Source: Pardosa pseudoannulata (lineage: Eukaryota > Arthropoda > Arachnida > Araneae > Lycosidae). Taken from it: 64,000 nucleotides of DNA. Each line of letters opens with the position of its first letter. The first letter of the stretch is position 1. The position numbers were made by a program, and so were the translations under genes. Below, in pieces: positions 39,495 to 51,657 of the stretch. The notes beneath the pieces are model-generated. The model was not told where the DNA came from. It saw only the letters and a program-made list of their open reading frames with translations, and made no database searches. The stretch lies in NCBI GenBank assembly GCA_032207245.1, contig CM063502.1, positions 132,298,973-132,362,972 of the forward strand, written 5' to 3'.

Positions 39495-40664
39495 GGTTCA
39501 GTCACGAGATAAAACAAGAAAACCTAAAAATATTTGAAGTGAAGTATGGTGAATAAGCAGATAAGGTAATACCTTTCTGTTCTGACAATCTTGAATAAAA
39601 GCTTGAAACTCATGTATTGCAACGCTTGCAGTTCTGTGTTGGAACCACAAGGGTGTTAACGGTATCAAACCCTGGGGATTTGAACACCATTGATGACTTT
39701 AATGCATGTAATTTTTCAGAAATGTTTTACCTGTTGTTTACAGTCTCATTAGTAATATCTTACATGATGTATAAATTATTATATTATTCATATGTATATA
39801 CATCATGTATGAAACGTTAACCATAAGACCTTACACTAAACCAGGTTTTCAAAACTTTCTGCTTTATTAAATCAAACACTGATAACTCTAACATAGATTT
39901 CTCAATCACTTCGATGATACTATCCATTGGCGGACATAACTAGAAATCTAATGAAAAACAGTGACTTTAGAAAGTTAACTATAGATGTTAAATTGGAAAG
40001 ATAAATAAGAAGTCAAACTTCAATATACACTTAAAAATCTAATTATAGGCGTAATACAGTAATAGCAACAATCATAGAAAGAAATATAGTCCCATTAAAA
40101 CTGATTTATAATCTGATACTAATATAATTTTAAAAGGCGAAAGGTTAGCTTTGAAGCTTTAAATCATAAGTCAATATAGACCATTCCAAAGCAGGATTTG
40201 AAACCATGATATCAAACATTTAAGGAAGATTAAATGTGCTAGGCGTGAATTACTGGAAATCTGTTTCAGAGTTACTTTCCAAAAGTTAAAAAAATACGAA
40301 GATTATTTACAGAAAATCTGTTTCTTAATAGAACAGAAAAAAACTTTTAAAGAGTTATAAAATATATACTGAAGGATAAATATTGCCCTAAACTTTAATT
40401 TATCCATTTGAATCATGTGCCCGAACTTTTTAATTTCTGTTATTTTCTCTGAAAACTCTGTACTTCAAAATTAATTTCATCATTGTTTTACATGAATTTT
40501 GTTTTCTGTTACAATCAAACTAATAACAATAATAACAATTTCTCAATTGAATCAGAAATATTAGTAAAGAAAATAGTAAAACAAAAGTAGATTCCAACAT
40601 AATGTATTTTCTTCTTTGGTCTATCCGGGTTTTTTATTTCTATTTATAAGTTTTAATTTATTTG
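39495..40664. other. AT-rich sequence, no recognised gene
   Basis: A 67-codon frame at 39617-39820 has no recognisable domain. No gene is supported. Confidence 0.5.
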
Positions 40665-40805
40665 GATGTTACACAAACTGGTTTATCTTACTTATTAGCA
40701 AGTTCTTCTGATTAATAGTTTGAACAGCTGCAACATTTCTACCATAAGTGAAACTCGAATCCGCAGGATGTAGATTTTAACACTGACGCTTAATTAGGTC
40801 AATCA
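40665..40805 (-). mobile_element. Decayed tRNA-derived SINE
   Basis: ACAGCTGCAACATTTCTACC followed by GAAACTCGAATCCGC corresponds to the GCAGCTACGAAAATCCATGCC...GACTCGAACCC order of the SINE at 15.0 kb. The A-box side is weak. Confidence 0.45.
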
Positions 40806-41524
40806 AATGGCTAACCTATTGTGAAAATCAATGGATAATGTCAAAAACGTGTTTGCGAGGAGAATATTTATCATCTTCTTACGCTATCATTTGTTCCTTT
40901 TCCATCGGTATTTATAGAGTTACCCTGTAAATGTTCTAAGATCCATTTTTATTCACAAAGACAATCAAAAACATCAAAGATCATTCTATTGTGGCATACA
41001 ATAAAGTTGTCAAGTTCAGAGATGATCCATTTAATGGCTGCGTTATTCTGCCATTTTGTATTGACGTAACAGTTATGAATTCAATTACTGCCCTTTTTTA
41101 TTCACAAAAGAAAAGAAATATCTAGTTTGTGAATGTGTAAACTTTACTTACCAATCACAAATAAATAACCAGGGTGTTTTCTCTCCTAGACTGCCTCATT
41201 TATAAGGTACGGTTCAAATTTATGTTTTAAAACTAAATGTTATCTATTGGTGTAAAAGAAAATCTCCTAAAATAATCTGATATTACTTTTTACGGTAGAA
41301 TTTTTTTCAAAGCATCAAGAAGTATCACAAAACGAAAGTACCACTTTTAGTTGATGAATTTGTTCCAAATGTCGATACAGATCCACAACTTTCGTCTAAA
41401 AACCAGACTCTGCATTTCATTTAGATAGGTCGAACTATCCTGTTTACTCACATATACATAACCATTGGTCTTGTTAGTTCTTTTCAAGCAAAGCAGTAGA
41501 AAACAGTTCTACAATCCAAACCAC
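40806..41524. other. AT-rich sequence, no recognised gene
   Basis: No supported gene. Confidence 0.5.
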
Positions 41525-41695
41525 ACACCGCAGGACGATAACCAAATGGATAAGAAACTGCCTTTCGTTATCCTCATTTTGCCTCTGAACAGTATGTTCG
41601 TAGCCGTTATCAGACGACTCTAAGCAACAGATCTTGGTATAATAAGTCCTCATGTTTCGAAATCATTGAATGTAGCACTGCAAATCAAACCCTAA
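41525..41695 (+). mobile_element. tRNA-derived SINE, plus orientation
   Basis: GATAACCAAATGGATAAG (A-box region) is followed by CTTTCGTTATCC (decayed B box). The shared body comes next (TTCGTAGCC...CTCTAAGCAACAGATC), then TGTTTCGAAATCATTGAATG and CAAATCAAACCC, which match the 3' part of the 15.0-kb copy. It is nearly full length but divergent. Confidence 0.55.
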
Positions 41696-42539
41696 ATAAT
41701 CGAATTTTGCATTTTAGAAAAATTATGATGTTCATAAACCCGCCTACTCATTTTTTTTAAATTGCTTAATTGGACTTAGGTAAATGTAATATACTTGTAT
41801 GTTTTTCAATATCTTATTACAGTCTTTTAGATCTAATCTTTATATAGATGAAAGAGAATTGATATTCTGCAAAAAACACAAAACCTTTTAATATATATAA
41901 CAAAAACCATGAATATAAAATTACGCTTCGTATTTCTGTATTATTATAGAAAAGTATATGTCTATTTAAGGAATGTATAATGGAGGGGGAGAAAAAATCT
42001 AGAAATGGGATATATAGTACAGAATAAAACTAGATCGTTCCTAAGTGCACATCGGAAGGATTTTTTATAAATACAACTCAGTATTTTATATTTCTTAATG
42101 CATGTAAGCTAAATTTTTTTAATATATCATCCTTTATAAGAACTGTACAAAATTAAAACTATTAAATCTGGTATGCCATTTTATAGCTTAGCGAATTGTC
42201 TTTCAAATAATTTTTTCAGACATTTGTAAAATATTTCCTTTAGTTTTCAACAGTTTTCTTAAAATAAGTAAATTCAATAAAGTATCCCATTGTTCAAAAA
42301 AGAATTCTCAGAAAGTACAAGTTTCTTGTTTTAATGATCTTTTGTTTTTATTTTGGTTCCCTATGCGGGGAACTTAAGGCCAATGGCATTTACGTGATGG
42401 CACCCATTTTAAGTTTTTGCATCAAAGGTGCACATATTTAAAATATATACTAATATTTACAAGAGAACAAATTCTTCCATGTATTTTTTAATTAAATTTA
42501 CCTTAAAAGTAAACAAGTGCTGAATTTTACTCTAAAAAT
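41696..42539. other. AT-rich sequence, no recognised gene
   Basis: No supported gene. Confidence 0.5.
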
Positions 42540-43090
42540 TTTTAATCCATACTGTTGCTATTTTTTAATAAATAAATTCAAGGGTTATGGAAATAATAAA
42601 TATTCATCGTCTGCAGAAATAATAAACAAATCAACAGTAACTTCTTATGGGAGAAAATCAAATTTTAATTTTAATTTCTTTACATGATATTTTGAGGCGT
42701 AGAATGTACTTCTTGTGTATCATCTACTGGATCTTGTTCTGAATCAAAGTTAAACAGTAGAGATAATGCGTAAACATTTAAGAAGTTCTGTATTTTACTT
42801 ATTTTACTATAGAAATAAAACAAAATTAAATAAATACACGATTTGTAAGTTTTGAATGCACACAATTTACCAATTTTTAATAAATAAAATCAAGAGTTAC
42901 CAGTATAATACATATTCTAAGTTCATAATGAGCGGAAATAAAAATCAAAGGACTAGTACTGTTTTGTAAGATAAATAAATAAGTGTAAATTTAAGGATCT
43001 TTAAAAGACATTTGGAGGTGTAGACTATGCTTTTAGGGTATTATCCGCTGGATCCTTTTCTTGACATGATTAAAAATTACGAATAATAAG
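42540..43090 (-). repeat. Diverged tandem duplication, about 322-bp period, exon-like core
   Basis: TTTTGAGGCGTAGAATGTACT near 42689 and TTTGGAGGTGTAGACTATGC near 43011 mark two diverged units. On the minus strand, unit 1 has AACTTTGATTCAG then an open EQDPVDDTQEVHSTPQNI then GTAAAG, the layout of an internal exon. Unit 2 keeps a similar but stop-containing version (EKDPADNT...STPPNVF). It might be a duplicated exon with one copy dead, or chance. Confidence 0.4.
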
Positions 43091-44302
43091 TAAATTTTTT
43101 ATGATTATGTGATTATGTTTTTTATGATTATATTTATTCCAATTTTTTAATTCTTAGAGTAAATGTTTTAATTGTATTGTAACCTATTATTCAATTTAAG
43201 TTATCCAATAAAGCATATTTAGGAAAAAAAATTTATTATTTATTTTTAGGATTTACTTACCTTGATTACATAAATTTTGAATTTTTGAATCTTTTTAACA
43301 TTTTTAAACATTTGTATTTTTTTCTTCAAAATCTTTTGAGGACTATTAAAGCTATCTACACAGAACTGTGCATGAAATTTCAGATATCTCTAAAATTGAA
43401 TTTAAAAAAAAATTACTGACATGCATAGTGAAAAGAAATAAAATTTGACTAATTCTTAAATATATTTGTATTTAAAAAGAAATTTGCATCTTGTTGGTAA
43501 TTCCATACACAGTTTTATTCTATACATTGTAGAACAACAGTAAAAAAATTTAAGTATTAAGTACAAGAAATTACTTACACTTGTCACAAGATTATTAAGG
43601 GTACCGTAAAAAAAGAATACTGAATCATAAAAACTAAAACACATAAAATATAACTAATAGATAACAATAGAAATTTCCTTTTTTAAAACCAAGTCAAATA
43701 TTGATCGTTTTAATTAGATCATGAAAATTTTAAATTAAATTTTTTTAGTAAATTGTTGATAAATTTAATTTAAAATTATTAAATCATATTAACATTACTA
43801 GTGCATAAAGTTAATTGCAAATATGTTATAGAAATGTACTAAAAATTTAACATGAAAACATAATTATTAAATGTGGTGAAAAATCAAGAATCAGAAGGAA
43901 AATTTCCTAAAGATATAGTATGTAACAGGCCTTTATCTAAATCAACAATACAATATATCGTCAAGAATAACTGCGACAAAAGAGAACATAAAACAGAATC
44001 TAAGAAAAAACTAATCATGAAAATTTAATCTGAAACAAACAGCGCAGTAAGTACTATACACAGATTTCAAAATTGAATACATATGGTAAAGTCCTTGAGA
44101 ACGTCAATATGAAGTTCTCACTCTTCAGTACGAATTGAAGCTCTTAGGATCTAACTAAAAGAGTAGTAAATTATTTGCCCTTTCGAAAAAATATCACTCA
44201 GAATAATACAAACCTTGCAAGGAATTGGAGAATAATTATCTTTCAATGGATTGAGTTTGTATTTAACAATGAAAAGCGATTTTCTGAGTATGACAAAGTT
44301 TT
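43091..44302. other. AT-rich sequence, no recognised gene
   Basis: The 62-codon minus frame at 43456-43644 has no domain. No gene is supported. Confidence 0.5.
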
Positions 44303-44478
44303 GGGTTTGGTTTGGAGTGCTACGGTCTACGATTTTGCAACACGAGTGCTAATGAGACCATGACCTACTGCTTAAAGACGATTTCGAAAGGCTACGAACA
44401 TCCATGCCACAATAGGATTCGAACTCATAAACTCTGGTACGGACGGCCAGCACCCTAACCATTCGGCCATCGTTCGTT
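44303..44478 (-). mobile_element. tRNA-derived SINE, copy with complete head
   Basis: On the minus strand the head reads GATGGCCGAATGGTTAGGG and the B box GAGTTCGAATCC. The shared body with TTTAAGCAGTAGGTCATGG and a 3' part ending CCAAACC follow. It is close to the 15.0-kb copy in length and order. Confidence 0.75.
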
Positions 44479-45499
44479 TAAGAATGCCTCAGATAATGAA
44501 AGCTTTCTACGTGGAGGGAAAGGATAAGAGGAGAGTTTCTGGACAGAAAATAAGATAAAGTCATGGTGTTGGTATAATTTTCTAGGAAGTAATGATAGAA
44601 ATTCTAATACTCATATTTATAGGAACTGTTATAGATAACATGTACAGTAATTTCTTGATGGATAAAGACTTACCCTGAACAACATACTCTTCAGAGATAA
44701 GTTGGTTAGTTCTTCAATAAGATAATTCCTCTGCCTACACTTTCAATACTATTAGAACCATTTTTGAGCATGAGATTGTGGTTGTTTTTCCTTAGTCTTC
44801 CTAACACTGATGGGAATATGGTTTAAAACATATAAAATGTGATATCTAACCTTTTTATATCGTTTTTCTAATTTGGATAAATAAATAAGCCAAGAGTTTC
44901 AACAAGCGGTAAAATTAATCGAAATTAATGTCAAAGACAAAATTTGTAATTTATTTTACAGTAAGACCCTAAATAGTATAAAAAATAAAGATCATGAAGT
45001 ATGAAGTGCAAATGAAAATATTAACTTATATAATTATATATGTATTATTATTTCGTACAAAAAGATCGTATGTAGTGATAAATTTGAGATTCCTTCGAGA
45101 ACTTTTTATTTAATATGTTTTCATTGTTCTAAGTGGTTTAGTAAGTTTTATTATTCCAATTATTGGATACAATATACTACTAATATATTTCAAATTAGTA
45201 ATTTTAGAAGTCGAAAATATTTTGCAGTCAGTGTAGCATTTTTAATTCACAATATCCAAAGAAAAATAAACATTGTTACAAAACAATTTTAAAGTTTCCG
45301 TTACTTAAAAAATAATCTCTGTAATGAAATCGTATACTTAAATAACTTTTGAAATATTGAAGATACAGATTTTATATTTTATATGTATATGTAAAAAGGT
45401 TAGAATGATACTTTCAGCTAATATATAAAGTTCTATATTGTGACCATATCTGAGATATCATGTCTCCTTAACTTCTTAACCCTTAATTACCAAGACGTA
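44479..45499. other. AT-rich sequence, no recognised gene
   Basis: No supported gene. Confidence 0.5.
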
Positions 45500-46060
45500 G
45501 TCAAAGTACGTTCTCTCATTTCAATATTCAGCGTCCAGGACTCACACCACATACGTTGTCCACTGTTGAGCACATATTTGGACCATACCGGTCTGCTAAA
45601 TTCACCTGATAGAATAGAGTTCTGATCGAAGTTGATAAGTAACAATATTGATTTTACTACATCAATATACATGGCTTCTAGAATGCTTTCAGGGGTCTTT
45701 TAATTCATATAAATGCTGGTGGTGAATATGTTCTGTAACATCCACACTATGGCCAATTATTTACCACTCGAATACTAGTCCTGATGGTGACCTTGAATGA
45801 TGGTTCACGGGTTGCATCCACACACTGGGCCATTAAATGAGCAGAGCGCGTGTATACACCCATGGAATCTACTGCTCACTTTGGTAGCGCATGCTAGTTG
45901 TCTTTGATCTTTAGAGAAAAACCACTTCCAAAGCCATAATCACCAAGACTATTTTATCCTCTACCATCGTAGACCTCGATAAGCCATATCCCCTCCAGAC
46001 GGTGGTAATGGCTTAAAGAGGACCATAGTGTTGAGGGGCATTTATGTTAAGGGGATTTTA
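45500..46060. other. GC-richer island, unclassified
   Basis: About 560 bp are clearly GC-richer than the flanks, with scattered short open frames on both strands (61 codons each at 45440-45625 plus and 45487-45672 minus). No family motif was found. It is probably an old retroelement or processed fragment. Confidence 0.35.
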
Positions 46061-49039
46061 TTATAAAATGCTCCAAAGAGATATTTATTGACAACAGTGG
46101 CAGTTACAAAGAAATCTTTTCTTCTGGTAGTAGTAAAAAAGACAAATTTAAAACTCTCCATCACTTTGTTCAGATTCCAAGCACAGCTCGATAGAAGCAT
46201 CTCTAAAAGCGATGCCTATATTTGTACAACTAAACATCTGAAGAAAGATACATGGTTAATGTTTTCTGATATTACAGATTTTCCATGACTGTGCAGTGAA
46301 TCTGCAGTGATTTTTGATGCATATCACAAATCTTTCTAAGTTTTATTTATATGATGTATGTGTGTATAGGATTATAAGTATATAACTTATATGTTTTATA
46401 TATTAGGTATCATACAGATTGAGATCATATCATAAATCCTTTAATTAACCTTACATTCATCACTATTTAATCCTTTAACATATTAGATGACTTATGAAGC
46501 GAACATTTTACACCGCATACCCTGGTACACACGTAACCTTCACTAGCAAAATTAAGCCTGACAGACAAGAGGTTAAACTAATATTTTGTTCTTGTTATTT
46601 GCAACATTTGTTCTCCAAATAGATTTTTAAATGTATTACGCCTTTTTAATGAATGAAATAAGATTACAAGATTAAATTTAAAAAAAGTGGTGCTTTAATG
46701 CACTGAATGTTAAAATATTGAAATATAGCAATAGTCCTAAAGAATTAGGGAAGAAATTTAATATAAAGAAGGGGCAGTAAGAGAAGGCAGCATAAAGTTT
46801 ATCGCGTACAATGATTACAGAAGAGAGATAGATATCAAAACACAGGGAGATTAAATTAAAGGACTTTCACATAATATAAAAAGGATTTTTCCCAGGAGTT
46901 TCAAAAATGCTAAGAAACTTTCACTTTTAAAAACTTTTGAGAGAGGCTTTACTTTGAGTCTTAAGTTGAATGGAAAAGATTTTTCAAAGTTCCAAAGTTT
47001 TTTCCTTGAGCAATATCATTTATGATTCGGGGTCAAATGATGAGTTTGAGTTTTTGAATAGTTTCAAACATTTTATAATAGTTCAGTCAGTATATTTAAG
47101 AGAACTGGATGATTTTCGATTTGCTGAAAATATTTATAAAGGTGATTTGGGATTGGTATAACGTGATTTGGTTATTCCGAGGATTTTCACATAATTAAAA
47201 ATTTTCTGGAAAATTACCAAAACTGTTTAACGGACTTCATAAATAAACCATGAGAAGAGAAAAATGTTAAGATAGGGCTGAATTAATGGACCTTAAAACT
47301 ATTTAATGATAAGTGTGGATTGCAGTTTCATGAATACAGATAGTAGACAAAATACGCTGCAAAAAGGTTTCTTTGATCTACATCACCAGCAGAACTGTCA
47401 GATATTTCAAATATAAATGGTATAAAATATCTTTATCTTATGCCGAAGATCCAAAACATTTATTTCACTCTAAGTTATTTTGGTTCGCATTGGTTAAGGT
47501 AGAAACCCCCTTTTAATAAATTTAATACTTCTTCCATGTGTTTCTAATACCACTGATAAGTATGAAAACCATTATAATATAATATAAGGTAACAACTGCA
47601 ATTCACCAACTTTCACGACTGATTGCAATCTACAAAAAAGAAACACTCACAACTCTCTCAATATTTAAATAATTGACAAACATAAGGGTTAGCATGAATT
47701 TTTTTTATATACCATTTAAAATTTTTCAATAAGCCATTTAAAAGATAGCTTATGCATGATAATACATAGTATGTTAACTACAATGCTTCTAAATCTATTT
47801 TTTCTAATAATAAACTTATTTATTACAATCATTTAGGATATCCTAAATGTTTGCTTTAAACTTCATCAGTTTTATCACATTAGTTTAATATAACAACCAT
47901 CTTTTCTCTCTGCTAGTTTTGTTTTATCATTAAATATGGCTAAAATATCCCATTAATGTTTCCTACACTCTTATAGTAATTAATTTCATACTACTCGCTT
48001 CAAATCTTTTCTGTTCACTTACATTATGTGTCTAAAACTTGAATTCGTGAGAAAAAAAATTATGAAGTATGTTAAAAGTGCAAACTGCTTGAGTTAATCT
48101 ATTACAAGCATGATTAGTTACAGATGCAAAAGATGAACCAGTTAGAAACAATGGTAAATGTTCAGTTACCAGGATTACGTAACTAAGAATCCATTTTAAA
48201 CATTCTACTCATAAAATTTTATAACATTTTCCGCTAATCAACTTTAAACTACGCAATTTACAACTCATTCCTCTGTACCTAATATTTTCTGCTTGATCAA
48301 ATTTGTAGTGAACACTGTTTAATTCCAAAATATCAAATGGGACTACATTTTAATTTGAGGGAAATTACAAAGCTGTGCCTCCGAGTAAAAGATCTTTCTA
48401 TCATAAGTATCATTAAATCTGATTACATCTTTGTTTGTAATGAATGATAATGTGTTACTTGAATATAAACTGTTTTCAAATCAGAAATAATTTTGAATGA
48501 AGTGACTTATACATCCGTAAGCTTCCCTCATAACATGAAATTATTAAACTGAAAAGGTGTTTTTGACATTGTTAATATTTTGTTTTCAGTTATTGAATAT
48601 CAGGAATCTCATTTTTCTAAAGTTTTGTAGCTAAATATTTCAAATGTGCTATTTGGAAAATGTTAGAGATAAACTAAATCTAACCAGCAGTATGTTTAAT
48701 TGTTATAAATTATTTCATCCCTTTTCGCTTTGGAAATCATTTGGCTCATTGTAAATATCAGTCCAAAATGTTTTTTTAATTAATCTTTATGCTTGTGCGT
48801 CATAATATAAAAACACTAAGGAGTTATCAAATTTTAAACCTTTTATTTCAGCACATTAAAATTCCTATTAGAAATATATTAGCACGTGATAAAGTTATTA
48901 CGCCTTACACTAAGGATAAATGCAATAGAAATAAACTTTTTTCTAATACTTCGGGAAACTTTTTTTCTTAGATTTAAATACCTTTTTTTGTTGTGGTTGT
49001 GCTTATTATTCATTCTCCTATTTGAGAAAAATTAACACC
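46061..49039. other. AT-rich sequence, no recognised gene
   Basis: Short frames (for example 46970-47161 and 48789-48971) show no domain. No gene, RNA or clear repeat is supported across this 3 kb. Confidence 0.55.
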
Positions 49040-49730
49040 AGGTGCAATACCAGGCTGGATCACCAGGCTGGTCCATAGCTAAGGGAAACATGCAGCTTCA
49101 CTTTGAACGATGAACCACGAAGGCTGAGGACTGACTTTACCCCAACAATGGATCCTTGTTATTTTGCACACCAAACAAAAGACAGCCCAGTCTTGACTTG
49201 TCACATGCAGTGATATCGCTTGAGAATTTGGAGAACATTGCCATCGCCAACCTGTTTTATATACCCAGAGTCTCCATTAATGAACATGGTGGATCTTTAG
49301 CCAACTAAATATCGCTTTTCTTGGACAATATCGTTCAAGACAGTCTGGGTAAAATTATCAACACATTCTGCCAGCATAACTTTGAGGTTGGCAGCTGTCT
49401 TGGAGATTCAAAGTAAACTCATGGTCAGCATACATGGTTTGCAAATAGAAGCCATTTCGTAACTCGTCGAAACTTCATTTATACGCTGATTGCATTAATT
49501 AATGCTTTACATTACCTAGAGAAATCACACGTCAGGAGGAAAGTCCCATGAGCAAAGATATTGGATTAGCTGCACGACAGTGGAAAGAAACAACTATATT
49601 ATTCAGAACTGTTTCAATGAGAAGTCGTCAAATTAGGAGAGATCATGCAAGAGCCTCGTATATTACTCGTGGCCTCTTTCAGAAAGAATTTCAAGCCACC
49701 AAGCAATTCATACAGAAAATGTGATGAAAA
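49040..49730. other. GC-richer island, unclassified, with a 58-codon frame
   Basis: The composition suggests inserted or formerly coding DNA. The right end has a plus-strand frame at 49548-49724 starting MSKDIGLAARQWKETTI, with a normal-looking amino-acid mix and no known domain. The rest is broken by stops in every frame. A decayed transposon or retropseudogene is likely. Confidence 0.35.
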
Positions 49731-50242
49731 AATAGAAACTGAATATAACACATAGTACTACCGAAGCTTAAAGTCAGACTACTAAGCTCAGTAATAAATA
49801 ATAATCTTACTTTAGACTGTGTTATGTGTAAGTAATGCTTTGTTCACAGCATCCATACAAATTACATGTACGTGTAATTTTAGCTCAAAAATTTCACTAA
49901 CTTCAGTTTATTTTTCTCTACTGTACTGCATTTTCACGTTAATTTCGAATAATCCTTTACTCGTTTCTCGTTTAACATTTTTGAAATTGTCTTACATATT
50001 TTCGAATGACTAAAGAATAGTTACTGGAAAAATGCTAAAATTTCAAAGACGCTGTTTGGATATTTATTTTTCTTCCTTCGTACTATAAGTTTCCTCACAA
50101 CTCTTAGCGACATGCAAAGTTAATTTATAAATAAGTAGAGCTACTATTAAATATGTGACTTCCAGTCAATCTCTTTCACATTTGGTTGGCATCACATATT
50201 TTCTTTCGAATAGTATATATCAATTAATTAATTTATCTATGT

Positions 50243-50244
<2 letters not shown>
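49731..50244. other. AT-rich sequence, no recognised gene
   Basis: The 64-codon frame at 49819-50013 has no domain. No gene is supported. Confidence 0.5.

Positions 50245-50296
<52 letters not shown>
50245..50296. repeat. (AT)n microsatellite, leftmost block of the TA nest
   Basis: About 52 bp of AT, followed by GTACATATATAATA and then an LTR-like unit. Confidence 0.95.
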
Positions 50297-50301
<5 letters not shown>

Positions 50302-50310
50302 TATATAATA

Positions 50311-50893
50311 TGTCAAAATTATTATACTTAAAATAGCTCTTAAAAATTCTCCTCTTTTCCCTTCTTATTTCTTTTAATATATTTTCTCAGCCACAAAATA
50401 TCTTATCTAAAGAAGTGTCCGCGGCTCGAATTCTTCCAACCCATTTCCCAAAGCTCTGTAATAAATGCAAATTTTCTGCTTACTCGACATATTTTCCAAT
50501 AAAATATTTATATAATAAAATATGTCTCAATAGAATAGTTCACTACTATAATGATTTAAGTTCCTGTCTGGTTTCTGATGACGCTGACTAAGCTCCTCTC
50601 TCTTGGGAAGAATTCTTCTCCGTGTCCCGTTTTGGTGCCCATAATATCTGTAATAGCAAAGTGTTCTTTGTGATCATTCTGTCTTCTGCCTTTGAAAAAG
50701 TAACATGTCGTTCTCTTATCTCAATAAAAGTTTAAGTGGTGCTAAGCACTCTGCGTGCTCTTTTTAATGAATGTTCTAACTGCATATTCTTCAATAAGTT
50801 AGTTTTCTAGTATTCTCCTTGCCAGAAAGCCCGGACAAGTAAATACAATAGGGGCTGAATTTAGTGTGACCGGCGGATAAATTTTGGTCTTGT

Positions 50894-50897
<4 letters not shown>
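50311..50897 (+). mobile_element. Putative solo LTR inside the TA nest
   Basis: A 587-bp unit starts TGTCAAAATT and ends CTTGTTACA. It carries AATAAA at 50723-50728 about 170 bp before its end, and both sides are TA-rich repeat (ATATAATA on the left, TATATA on the right). It is GC-richer than flanking DNA in its right half. LTR identity rests on termini, poly(A) signal and flanks only. No coding region is attached. Confidence 0.4.

Positions 50898-50942
<45 letters not shown>
50898..50942. repeat. (TA)n microsatellite between LTR units
   Basis: About 45 bp of TA separates the putative solo LTR from the 3' LTR of gypsy element 1. Confidence 0.95.
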
Positions 50943-50946
<4 letters not shown>

Positions 50947-51270
50947 ACGAACTTCCAAAACTAAAAACTGCTGGTTTCAGGGATTGAATGGACTTTACAA
51001 GCAAGCAAGACTGCAGCACGAAGACAAATACTTTATTAGCCTTCAGTAAATACACACCGTCAAAATCTCTGCGGAACAATTTCGAGCCCAATGCCGTCGG
51101 CTCACGCAAGACTTTCCGCATCAAGCACAACACACCGTGCGTACTCCGTAGGCCAAGAGATTCTCTTAATTACTCTCCTCTGCATGGGACTCCGTCTGCC
51201 TTATATAGGCTCACAGAAACTGCCAGAACACTCCAGAAGCCGGAACCGGAAGTGGCCACGTGACGCTACA

Positions 51271-51322
51271 CTTGGCGACATTTGGCGACAGTTGGCGACA
51301 CTTGGCGACGAACTTGGCGACA
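51271..51322. repeat. Decamer tandem repeat NTTGGCGACA inside the LTR
   Basis: Units at 51271, 51281, 51291, 51301 and 51313 share TTGGCGAC. The first four are in exact 10-bp register. Such arrays in LTRs are often regulatory-protein sites, but the function here is unknown. Confidence 0.9.
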
Positions 51323-51357
51323 AAAATAGGTTGCCAAATCCATCGCCAACGAGCCTA

Positions 51358-51380
51358 TATCTCGCCAATTTGGCGAGATA
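51358..51380. other. Palindrome in the LTR of element 1
   Basis: The arms TATCTCGCCAA and TTGGCGAGATA pair perfectly around one central T. The arm core (CGCCAA/TTGGCG) is the same motif as the decamer array 40 bp away. Confidence 0.9.
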
Positions 51381-51429
51381 CCCATAGAGTCCCATGCTAA
51401 ACTCAAGCAATTTTCGCAAATTCGTAACA

Positions 51430-51450
51430 TTGCTCCCTCCTCAAAGACTG
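51430..51450 (-). other. Polypurine tract of gypsy element 1
   Basis: Next to the 3' LTR the minus strand reads TTTGAGGAGGGAGCAA before TGTTACG, a purine-rich plus-strand primer site in the expected place. Confidence 0.75.
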
Positions 51451-51657
51451 CACGTCTCGGGCAGTGCACTTGAGCAGAAAGCAACTTACGATACTCACAA
51501 ATACAATACTTACAAAACATAAATGGAATAATAAATTTAAATTACAATAAATCAATAACAGAATAAATAACATAAAGAAAACAACTATTTACAGAACTAT
51601 TTACAAATAAAATAAAAGTTGAAGGTCACGAAACCATAGTGCCAATTATTAATTAAA
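51451..51657 (-). other. 3' untranslated region of gypsy element 1
   Basis: About 200 bp lie between the end of the pol frame and the polypurine tract. No envelope gene is present. Confidence 0.7.

Larger units (their letters stand above)
50943..51429 (-). repeat. 3' LTR of gypsy element 1 (487 bp)
   Basis: It begins TGTTACGAA and ends TTCGTAACA, a 9-bp perfect terminal inverted repeat. It holds five TTGGCGAC decamers (51271-51322) and a 23-bp palindrome (51358-51380). Confidence 0.93.

Noticed and set aside
50945..51263. Frames of 60-100 codons inside the LTR of element 1
   Set aside because: LTR sequence only. The same frames recur in the other LTR and have no domain.
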